Shown here: positions 1-5,221 of the stretch, piece after piece
Layout: every line of letters begins with the position of its first letter
How positions within the stretch are numbered: the stretch's first letter is position 1
Assembly (NCBI GenBank): GCA_003157175.1
Contig: PMIQ01000051.1
Location: 1-5,221, forward strand
Length of the DNA: 5,221 nt
Direction of reading: 5' to 3'
Origin: Chloroflexota bacterium
GTDB lineage: Bacteria > Chloroflexota > Limnocylindria > Limnocylindrales > CSP1-4
Notes under the pieces: model-generated
Seen by the model: the letters and a program-made list of their open reading frames with translations, nothing else
Told to the model about the DNA's origin: nothing
The model's database searches: none
Made by a program: the position numbers and the translations under genes

Positions 1-174
1 CGCCAGCACGAGCTAAACGAGCTGCGCGAGCTGCACGATCGGGCGGATCGACCCGCTGGCATCGTCCAGTGGCTGGTCGAGTCCGATTCTTCCCAGACCG
101 AACAGCCCTGGAGCGCCGGGCCGGCCAGCCGCGGGGCGGCCGGCCACTGGCTCCAGCTTCAAGGGATCGATTAG
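1..174 (+). CDS. C-terminal end of an unidentified protein (5' end outside window)
   Basis: Frame 1 is open from the first base to a TAG at 172-174, giving 57 codons of a protein whose start lies upstream. The stop abuts the ATG of the next gene (no gap), which supports a real coding frame in the same operon. The visible tail begins with a short Glu-Leu repeat (HELNELRELHD, residues 3-13 of the fragment), a likely helix or coiled coil. It continues with IVQWLVESD and ends in a Gly/Ala/Ser-rich stretch and LQLQGID. In a standard dcw cluster the gene before ftsL is rsmH (16S rRNA methyltransferase), but the RsmH C-terminal signature (NPRSRSAKLR type) is absent from these residues. It is therefore either an RsmH with an unusually long tail or, more likely, another protein. 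I cannot assign a function. Confidence 0.6.
   Translation, partial: RQHELNELRELHDRADRPAGIVQWLVESDSSQTEQPWSAGPASRGAAGHWLQLQGID
119..145. repeat. GC-rich inverted repeat, possible hairpin
   Basis: Two copies of GGCCGGCC lie at 119-126 and 138-145, separated by 11 bases. Each is self-palindromic, so the pair can form a perfect 8-bp all-GC stem in RNA or DNA. It lies inside the end of the upstream coding frame and 30 bases before the ftsL-like start. No T-run follows, so it is not a typical intrinsic terminator. A role is unproven, and in a genome this GC-rich it may be chance. Confidence 0.45.
161..166 (+). promoter_or_regulatory. Ribosome binding site of the ftsL-like gene
   Basis: AAGGGA lies 8 bases before the ATG at 175. 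This spacing supports the 175 start over the internal in-frame ATG at 292, which has no good Shine-Dalgarno match upstream. The site lies within the last codons of the preceding gene, consistent with coupled translation. Confidence 0.6.
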
Positions 175-570
175 ATGGCCGTTTACGAGGGCGCTCGGCC
201 GCGCTCCACGTTCTTTCCGCGCCGGCGCCTAGAGGCCCCCCTCCTCCGCCCCCAGGCGCCAGCGCTTCCGCGCCGGCGGTCCCGCGTGGCCATGCGCGCC
301 AACCGCCGTCCACGCACAGTGGGTTTCATCATGGGCGCGATCGTCGTTGCCTTCCTGCTCAGCTTCTTCTCGCTCGTCCAGACAGTTCGCGTCTCGACCA
401 GCGGCTACGACATGGCCGTGCTAAACGAGGATTACCTGCAGCTCCAGAACCAGCAGCAGCAGATCGCCTCCGACATCGGCCGCGTCGGTCGCCAATCCGC
501 AATTACCCGCCAGGCTGTTGCCGACGGCTTGAGCCAGCTGCCCGCGCCAGTAGTCCTGCCGGCCCGCTAG
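175..570 (+). CDS. ftsL: FtsL/DivIC-like cell division membrane protein
   Basis: This 131-residue protein has bitopic FtsL/FtsB-type architecture. Residues 1-47 are a cytoplasmic tail with 14 arginines. Residues about 49-71 are one hydrophobic transmembrane segment (VGFIMGAIVVAFLLSFFSLV). Residues about 78-112 are a Gln/Leu-rich coiled coil, followed by QSAITRQAVADGL, which resembles the conserved post-coil segment of FtsL/DivIC proteins, and a short Pro-rich end. Members of this family join the FtsQLB (DivIB-FtsL-DivIC) complex that activates septal peptidoglycan synthesis by FtsW/FtsI. The identification rests on topology plus its position immediately before an FtsI-type gene, because FtsL sequences are poorly conserved. 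The protein contains no lysine. The start at 175 is favoured by a well-spaced ribosome binding site and exact abutment to the previous stop; the alternative start at 292 would remove most of the basic tail. FtsB/DivIC is the main alternative name. Confidence 0.78.
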   Translation: MAVYEGARPRSTFFPRRRLEAPLLRPQAPALPRRRSRVAMRANRRPRTVGFIMGAIVVAFLLSFFSLVQTVRVSTSGYDMAVLNEDYLQLQNQQQQIASDIGRVGRQSAITRQAVADGLSQLPAPVVLPAR

Positions 571-574
571 GAGG
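569..574 (+). promoter_or_regulatory. Ribosome binding site of ftsI
   Basis: AGGAGG overlaps the TAG stop of the ftsL-like gene and sits 8 bases before the ATG at 583. It is a near-consensus Shine-Dalgarno, the strongest in the window, and fixes the ftsI start. Confidence 0.8.
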
Positions 575-582
575 CGGGACAG

Positions 583-2421
583 ATGCTCGGCCGAACCGAC
601 TCTCGGGCCCGCCTCCTCCTGATGTTGCTGGCCGTGATCGTTGTCGCGACCGGCATGACGGCGCGCCTGGCCTACTGGCAGATCGGCCAGCGACAGAACC
701 TGACGCAGATTGCCGCCCAGGGGACGATCCAGACGGAGACGATTCCGCAGCAGCGGGGCACGATCTACGATCGGACCGGGATGATCGTGCTCGCCCAGAC
801 CATCAACCTGTATCGCGTCATCGGCGACCCGCACGACCTCACGGACGCCCAGAAGGTCCACACGACCGACGCCCTGGCCGACTATCTCTCCCTGAGTGAC
901 GAGGACGCGGGCAAGATCCGGACCGCGATGGCCAGCGAGTCCTACTACGTCCTTCTCGCGACCGATGTGAGCTCGGACGTGGTTCAGGAGATGCGCAAGG
1001 ACATAGCCGCCGGCGGCCTGCCGGGCATCTCGTTCGAGGAGCAGCCGGTCCGCGTCTATCCGCAGGCCGGCGGGGCGCCGAACACTTCGCTGGCCTCCCA
1101 GCTCCTCGGCTTCGTGAATGCCGCCGGCCAGGGGCAATACGGGATCGAGCAGAAGTACGACTCAGTTCTAGCCGGTCGGCCCAAGGTGGTTCAGATCGAC
1201 CCGACCGTCGCTGGGCCGGACGGAACGCAGATCGTCGATGCCGGAACGCCCGGCCAGGACATCCGCACGACCATCGACGCCAGCCTGCAGCTCCAGGTGG
1301 AGCAGGAAGTCTTCGCCGCCTGGATCGCCGACAAGGCCAAGACAGTGTCCTCGGTCGTGATGGACCCCAAGACCGGTGAGGTCCTGGCGGAGGCGAGCTA
1401 CCCCGCCTACGACGCCAATTCCTACTCCCAGGTCGCGGACCAGAACCCGGACCTGTTCATGGATCCGGTCGTCACCAGGGCCTACGAACCGGGATCGGTA
1501 CTCAAGATGCTGACGACCTCCGCTGCCCTGCAGACGAGGACGACGCTGCTGACGACCCCGATCGATGACTACGGCGTCCTCAAGTTGCCCGACGGCCAGG
1601 AAGTCGCCGACGCCGATCGCAAAGCCAAGGGCTGGCGGACATTCGCCTACATGGTGGCCTACTCCCGCAACGTCGGCCTGTCGCAGGTGGCCTTCCGGCT
1701 CGGCAAGACCACGGCCGCTGCCTCCAAGGTGCTGTACCAGACGTGGCACAACTACGGGATCGGCCAGAAGACCGGGATCGACGTCGCCGGAGAGGTATCC
1801 GGCATAGCGCGCGATCCCAGCGTCGACCCGTGGGCGAAGATCGACCTCGCCAACGCCTCGTTCGGCCAGGGCGTCGCGGCGACGCCGATCCAGGTCACGC
1901 GTGCATACGCGGCGATGGTCAACGGCGGCATCATGGTGACGCCCCGGGTCGTCCTTTCGGATGCCAAGATCGGCGAGGCCGCGGTCGTCACACAGACGGG
2001 TCCGCAGGTAATAAGCGCCAGTCTGTCGAAGAGCCTGACCAATCTGATGGAATACGTCGTGACGGTAGTCCCGTCGTACGCACAGCGCACCTACATCAAG
2101 GGCTACTACGTCGGCGGAAAGACGGGTACGGCGCAGATCTGGGATACGAACCTCGACGGCGGCCAGGGTGGCTGGAAAGTCAATGACTACAACTACAGCT
2201 TCTACGGCTGGGTTGGGCACAGCCAGCCGGACCTTGTCATCGGCACCGTGATCTTCGAAGGGACGCCCACGCTCATCAAGCAGGGCGTTCTCGACATGCC
2301 CGTCCAGTCCTACGAACTGTTCCGCCGGATCGCGACGGACGCGGTGACTACCGAGCGGATCCCGCCCAACCCCGACGGGCCGGCGCCCCCAGGAACAAAG
2401 AAAGCGACGCCGGAGGGGTGA
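583..2421 (+). CDS. ftsI: Class B penicillin-binding protein, septal transpeptidase FtsI type
   Basis: This 612-residue enzyme catalyses D,D-transpeptidation (crosslinking) of peptidoglycan, most likely at the division septum with an FtsW glycosyltransferase. A short basic N-terminus and one membrane anchor (about 10-31) are followed by the class B pedestal/dimerisation region, marked by RGTIYDRTG at 58-66. The transpeptidase domain runs from about 255 to 585, after the TTID motif at 229-232. All three active-site motifs are intact: SVLK at 305-308 (nucleophile Ser305, Lys308), SRN at 361-363 and KTGT at 513-516. There is no glycosyltransferase domain and no C-terminal PASTA repeat; the protein ends in a short Pro/Lys-rich tail. 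It starts 12 bases after the ftsL-like gene behind a near-consensus ribosome binding site, and its stop overlaps the proposed murF start. The length is normal for FtsI/PBP2-type proteins. SpoVD or PbpB would be the name in some lineages; the dcw location favours the division enzyme. Confidence 0.95.
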   Translation: MLGRTDSRARLLLMLLAVIVVATGMTARLAYWQIGQRQNLTQIAAQGTIQTETIPQQRGTIYDRTGMIVLAQTINLYRVIGDPHDLTDAQKVHTTDALADYLSLSDEDAGKIRTAMASESYYVLLATDVSSDVVQEMRKDIAAGGLPGISFEEQPVRVYPQAGGAPNTSLASQLLGFVNAAGQGQYGIEQKYDSVLAGRPKVVQIDPTVAGPDGTQIVDAGTPGQDIRTTIDASLQLQVEQEVFAAWIADKAKTVSSVVMDPKTGEVLAEASYPAYDANSYSQVADQNPDLFMDPVVTRAYEPGSVLKMLTTSAALQTRTTLLTTPIDDYGVLKLPDGQEVADADRKAKGWRTFAYMVAYSRNVGLSQVAFRLGKTTAAASKVLYQTWHNYGIGQKTGIDVAGEVSGIARDPSVDPWAKIDLANASFGQGVAATPIQVTRAYAAMVNGGIMVTPRVVLSDAKIGEAAVVTQTGPQVISASLSKSLTNLMEYVVTVVPSYAQRTYIKGYYVGGKTGTAQIWDTNLDGGQGGWKVNDYNYSFYGWVGHSQPDLVIGTVIFEGTPTLIKQGVLDMPVQSYELFRRIATDAVTTERIPPNPDGPAPPGTKKATPEG

Positions 2422-3956
2422 CGGCCGCATCCGGTACCGAGCACGGTTGGCTGTGCGACACTGGCAAGGTGACCGAAGCCCGCCAACCGGAGTCTCGGCC
2501 CGGAGCGGGGCCGATTCCCCTGACCGCCGCCGAGATAGCCGCCGTCACCGGTGGCCAGCTTGTCCTTGCCTGCGCACGACCGATATCCGGCGTCGCCGTC
2601 GACTCGCGTCTGGTCCGACCGGGGAACCTCTTCGTCGCTCTTCCGGGCGAGCGGACTGACGGCCATCGGTTCATCGCTGCCGCCCTGGCGCACGGCGCCG
2701 CCGCGCTTCTCGTGTCTGAGTTTCCGGACGAGAGCGCCGGGCTGGCGCGCGGGGCCGCGTCCGCGATCGTCGTGCCGGATACGCTGCTCGGCCTCCACCT
2801 CGTCGCCGCGGCCTGGCGACGGCGCTTCTCGCCGCTCGTCATCGGAGTGACCGGCAGCATCGCCAAAACCTCCACCAAGGAGGCCGTCGCCACCGTCCTG
2901 GCCGAGCGTTTCGTGACCCTGAAGAGCGAGGGGAACGCCAACAACGAGATCGGCCTGCCGCTCACGTTGCTGCGGCTGGGTCCGGAGCACGAGGCGGCCG
3001 TGCTGGAGATGGGCATGTACGTCGGTGGCGAGATCGCCGAGCTGGCGGCTATCGCGCGGCCGGCGATCGGAGTCGTGACGGCCGTTCGTGAGGTCCATCT
3101 CTCGCGCATCGGCTCGATCGAGGCAGTGGAGCGAGCCAAGGGCGAGCTCGTTGAGGCGCTTCCCGCCGGCGGAGTCGCGGTTCTCAACGCCGACGATCCG
3201 CGGGTGGTCCGGATGCGCGACCGCACCGCCGCAAGGGCGCTGACCTACGGTTTCGCGCCCGCAGCGGACGTGCGGGCCGAGGATGTCGTCGCGGCGGGCC
3301 TGGACGGGATGTGCCTCACGCTCGTCACGCCGGTGGGGCGGGTTCGGATCGCCATTCCCGCCCTGGGCCGCCACGGCGTCCACAACGGTCTGGCTGCTGC
3401 GGCCGTGGGGATCGCCGCCGGGCTGGACCTCGACCTGATCGCCAAGGGGCTCCGCCGCGGCTGGGGGGCGCCTCACCGCGACCAGATCGTGCGCGCCGGC
3501 AGCCTCACTATCCTCGACGATTCGTACAATGCCTCTCCAGCGTCGATGATCGCCGCGCTCGAGCTGCTGGCCACTCTCCCTGGCCGGCACGTGGCGGTCC
3601 TGGGCGAGATGCGGGAGCTCGGTGAGGCACACGATCGGAGCCACCGCGAGGTGGGCGCGGCGGCCGCCGGCCTGGCGGATGTCATAGTGGTGGTGGGCCA
3701 AGAAGCGGCCGGTATCGTGGCCGGGGCAGCCTCGCTTGGCGAGGCGGTCGTGGCGGTGCCGGACCGAGACGCGGCCATCGCCGTCCTGCGGGAGATACTC
3801 CGGCCGGGCGACGCGGTCCTGGTGAAGGCTTCGCGAGGGGCGGAGCTCGAATCGATAGTCGAATCGCTGGCGGCAGACCGGGGGAGTTGGGCAGGCGACG
3901 CCGCGGCCGGGTCCGGGCCGGCGGCGTCGAGTGGAGCCGTGGAGGATGACCGTTGA
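2418..3956 (+). CDS. murF: UDP-N-acetylmuramoyl-tripeptide--D-alanyl-D-alanine ligase MurF
   Basis: This cytoplasmic ATP-dependent ligase adds D-Ala-D-Ala to UDP-MurNAc-tripeptide, the last cytoplasmic step of pentapeptide synthesis. The frame gives 512 residues. The N-terminal substrate domain includes LTAAEIAAVTGGQL (from about 35) and SGVAVDSRLVRPGNLFVALP. The ATP-binding P-loop is at 143-155. NNEIGLP starts at 175, EMGMYVGGEI at 197, His227 sits in HLSRIGS, and Lys241 in AKGEL fits the carbamoylated lysine of Mur ligases. HGVHNG is at 319-324, Arg354 lies in APHRDQ, and DDSYNASP is at 367-374; the last is a MurF hallmark. The P-loop reads TGSIAKTST rather than the usual TGSNGKTTT, although Lys150 and Thr151 are kept. 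The start is uncertain. GTG at 2418 overlaps the ftsI stop (GTGA), but the GGAGG at 2412-2416 is only 1 base away. GTG at 2469 would give 495 residues without the extra leader. About 25 Gly/Ala/Ser-rich residues trail the fold. Confidence 0.95.
   Translation: MTAASGTEHGWLCDTGKVTEARQPESRPGAGPIPLTAAEIAAVTGGQLVLACARPISGVAVDSRLVRPGNLFVALPGERTDGHRFIAAALAHGAAALLVSEFPDESAGLARGAASAIVVPDTLLGLHLVAAAWRRRFSPLVIGVTGSIAKTSTKEAVATVLAERFVTLKSEGNANNEIGLPLTLLRLGPEHEAAVLEMGMYVGGEIAELAAIARPAIGVVTAVREVHLSRIGSIEAVERAKGELVEALPAGGVAVLNADDPRVVRMRDRTAARALTYGFAPAADVRAEDVVAAGLDGMCLTLVTPVGRVRIAIPALGRHGVHNGLAAAAVGIAAGLDLDLIAKGLRRGWGAPHRDQIVRAGSLTILDDSYNASPASMIAALELLATLPGRHVAVLGEMRELGEAHDRSHREVGAAAAGLADVIVVVGQEAAGIVAGAASLGEAVVAVPDRDAAIAVLREILRPGDAVLVKASRGAELESIVESLAADRGSWAGDAAAGSGPAASSGAVEDDR
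3941..3946 (+). promoter_or_regulatory. Ribosome binding site of mraY
   Basis: GGAGGA lies inside the last codons of murF, 6 bases before the TTG at 3953. It decides the unusual TTG start; the next in-frame candidate, GTG at 3971, is farther from it and would trim the N-terminus. Confidence 0.7.
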
Positions 3957-4987
3957 ACGCTCACGGTGTCGTGTTCATCCAGGGGCTGCTGCTGGCATTC
4001 GCCTGCGTGGTGATCCTGATGCCGCCGTACATCCGGCTGCTGCACTGGCTTGGCATGGGCAAGAAGATCCGCGAGGAGGGGCCCGGATCGCACCTGGTCA
4101 AGCAGGGGACGCCCACCATGGGCGGCGTCCTGCTCGTGGCCGTCATCCTCGCCCTCGCCTATGTCTTCGACGCTATGGACGCCTCGACCTACTCGCCCCT
4201 GGTCGTGCTCGCGCTCGTCGGCGTTCTCGGCGCGGCCGACGACTTCCTGAATGCCCGCACCGGCATCGGCATCAGGGGCCGCCAGAAGATCGTGTGGCAG
4301 ACAGTCGTGGCAATCGGCGTCGCCATCTACGTCCAGAACCACTTCGGCTTCAACGGCGTCCGCATCCCGTTCGTCGGCGACGTGGAATTGACCTCGGTCG
4401 TCCAGATCCCGTTCACCGACCGTGGTTTCGAGGTAGGGGCACTCTTCTTCATCATCGTCGCCGTGGTGGCCATCGTGGGTGCCAGCAACGGCGTCAACCT
4501 GACCGATGGTCTCGACGGCCTGGCCGGCGGCACGCTCGCCTTCGCCTTCATCAGCTACCTGATGATCGCCCTGCTCAACACCCCCGTCCAGCCGAACCTC
4601 GCTCTGGTGTGCGCCATCGTGGTCGGGGCGATCCTCGGCTTCCTGTGGTTCAACGTTCATCCGGCCCAGGTGTTCATGGGCGACTCGGGCGCTCTATCCC
4701 TGGGAGGCATGCTGGCCGTGGTGGCGCTCCTCACCGGCCAGATCATGATCCTGCCCTTGATCGGCCTGATATTCGTGGTCGAGACGGCCTCCGACATCAT
4801 CCAGGTCGGCAGCTTCAAGCTTCGCCACAAGCGCGTCTTCCGCATGGCGCCGCTGCATCACCACTTTGAGCTGGGGGGTTGGGACGAGGAAAAGGTGACG
4901 ATGCGGTTCTGGATCGTCGGCGCGCTGGCGGGGATGCTAGGGGTGACGCTCTTCGTCTCCTCGATCCCCAACTCGATCCCCAAGTAG
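3953..4987 (+). CDS. mraY: Phospho-N-acetylmuramoyl-pentapeptide-transferase MraY
   Basis: This integral membrane enzyme (344 residues) transfers phospho-MurNAc-pentapeptide from UDP to undecaprenyl phosphate, making lipid I, the first membrane step of peptidoglycan synthesis. It shows about ten hydrophobic segments and the family signatures: KQGTPTMGG at 50-58, the catalytic DD pair at 96-97, NLTDGLDGLAGG from 182, FMGDSGALSLGG with Asp244, and APLHHHFE with His302-304 near the C-terminus, followed by the conserved WDEEKVTMRFW. These separate it from WecA/TagO relatives, which lack the HHH motif. The residue three after the second Asp, often Lys in MraY (DDxxK), is Asn100 here. The proposed start is TTG at 3953, overlapping the murF stop as TTGA and backed by GGAGGA 6 bases upstream, so translation is probably coupled to murF. 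Length is within the normal range. Confidence 0.96.
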   Translation: MNAHGVVFIQGLLLAFACVVILMPPYIRLLHWLGMGKKIREEGPGSHLVKQGTPTMGGVLLVAVILALAYVFDAMDASTYSPLVVLALVGVLGAADDFLNARTGIGIRGRQKIVWQTVVAIGVAIYVQNHFGFNGVRIPFVGDVELTSVVQIPFTDRGFEVGALFFIIVAVVAIVGASNGVNLTDGLDGLAGGTLAFAFISYLMIALLNTPVQPNLALVCAIVVGAILGFLWFNVHPAQVFMGDSGALSLGGMLAVVALLTGQIMILPLIGLIFVVETASDIIQVGSFKLRHKRVFRMAPLHHHFELGGWDEEKVTMRFWIVGALAGMLGVTLFVSSIPNSIPK

Positions 4988-4994
4988 GCAAGCC

Positions 4995-5221
4995 GTGGCA
5001 CGAAGCATCGTCGAACTCGATCGCCTGACCGCCGCGGGCGTCCGCTGCGGCGCGCTCGACGAGCGGTCGGTCACGGTGCTGGGGCTGGCCCGCAGCGGGA
5101 TCGCCATGGCGCGCTTCTTCGCCGATGCCGGAGCGCACGTGACGGTCTACGACGGCAGGACGGCTGCCGATCTGGGATCGGCGATCGAAGCCCTTGGCGG
5201 GCGACCGATCGACCTGGCCCT
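4995..5221 (+). CDS. murD: UDP-N-acetylmuramoylalanine--D-glutamate ligase MurD, N-terminal part (cut by window end)
   Basis: An open frame from GTG at 4995 runs off the window after 75 complete codons. MurD adds D-glutamate to UDP-MurNAc-L-Ala in the cytoplasm using ATP. The visible part is the Rossmann-like UDP-binding domain. VTVLGLARSGIAMARFFADAG (26-46) carries the GLxxSG loop typical of the MurD N-terminus, and the strand HVTVYDGR (48-55) ends in a DxR pattern matching the uridine-contacting Asp-Thr-Arg of E. coli MurD. The ATP-binding and C-terminal domains lie beyond the window. The start is 7 bases after the mraY stop. Its ribosome binding site is weak: only AGG at 4986-4988, overlapping that stop. 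A leader of about 24 residues precedes the first strand, so a later start is possible, but the next in-frame GTG (5076) already falls within that strand. The mraY-murD order is the classical dcw order. Confidence 0.88.
   Translation, partial: MARSIVELDRLTAAGVRCGALDERSVTVLGLARSGIAMARFFADAGAHVTVYDGRTAADLGSAIEALGGRPIDLA

Noticed and set aside
119..145. Intrinsic terminator at the GC hairpin
   Set aside because: There is no T-run after the stem, and it lies inside a coding frame followed at once by a coupled gene.
66..150. Inverted 8-base match CCAGTGGC (66-73) and GCCACTGG (143-150)
   Set aside because: It is short, separated by about 70 bases within coding sequence, and expected by chance at this composition.
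69..899. A 276-codon + strand open frame overlapping the upstream gene, ftsL and the start of ftsI
   Set aside because: It is an Arg/Pro-rich product of GC-biased codons in another frame, with no recognisable domain, and it conflicts with two well-supported genes.
1168..2430. A 420-codon antisense open frame under ftsI
   Set aside because: It is a typical high-GC antisense shadow, rich in Arg, Gly and Asp, without motifs or a ribosome binding site, and lies opposite an intact catalytic domain.
2310..3701. A 463-codon antisense open frame under murF
   Set aside because: Composition and lack of domains mark it as a shadow of the murF codons. Its length alone is not evidence in DNA this GC-rich.
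3473..4660. A 395-codon antisense open frame under murF and mraY
   Set aside because: It is rich in Asp, His and Gln, as expected from reading membrane-protein codons in reverse, and spans two real genes.
3931..4869. A 312-codon + strand frame overlapping mraY
   Set aside because: It is an Arg/Pro/Gly-rich out-of-frame product; mraY in the neighbouring frame has every family motif.
1..5221. CRISPR array, insertion sequence, tRNA, rRNA, phage or defence genes
   Set aside because: No spaced direct repeats, terminal inverted repeats, transposase or RNA gene signatures were seen; the window is filled by cell wall and division genes.

Overview
The window is a compact, one-directional stretch of a division and cell wall (dcw) gene cluster from a high-GC bacterium. 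All readable genes are on the + strand and nearly abut or overlap. The order is: the tail of an unidentified gene, an FtsL-like divisome protein, a class B penicillin-binding protein (FtsI type), MurF, MraY and the start of MurD. Very high GC, GTG and TTG starts and 4-base stop/start overlaps fit a GC-rich lineage. My best guess is Chloroflexota (for example a Limnocylindria-like lineage), with Actinomycetota as an alternative. That placement comes from the general look of the proteins, not from a search.

Layout: 1-174 is the end of an open frame with no recognisable family. 175-570 is a small bitopic membrane protein with a coiled coil (ftsL-like). 583-2421 is a monofunctional septal transpeptidase with all three catalytic motifs and no PASTA domain. 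2418-3956 is murF, 3953-4987 is mraY, and 4995 onward is murD, cut off by the window end. No intergenic space exceeds 12 bases, so no internal promoter or terminator is expected and none was seen. Ribosome binding sites are clear before ftsL, ftsI and mraY, but poor or badly spaced for murF and murD.

How the genes work together: MurD and MurF build the UDP-MurNAc peptide in the cytoplasm (D-Glu addition, then D-Ala-D-Ala addition). MraY moves phospho-MurNAc-pentapeptide onto undecaprenyl phosphate to make lipid I. The FtsI-type enzyme crosslinks the finished glycan strands at the septum, where an FtsL-like protein normally acts in the FtsQLB complex that activates FtsW/FtsI.

I see no novel system here. 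The points worth a second look are modest: a MurF P-loop with Ile-Ala in place of the usual Asn-Gly before the catalytic Lys, no murE between ftsI and murF, an Asn where MraY usually has Lys after its DD motif, an Arg-rich Lys-free FtsL-like protein, a strong GC hairpin just before ftsL, and the unidentified first gene.
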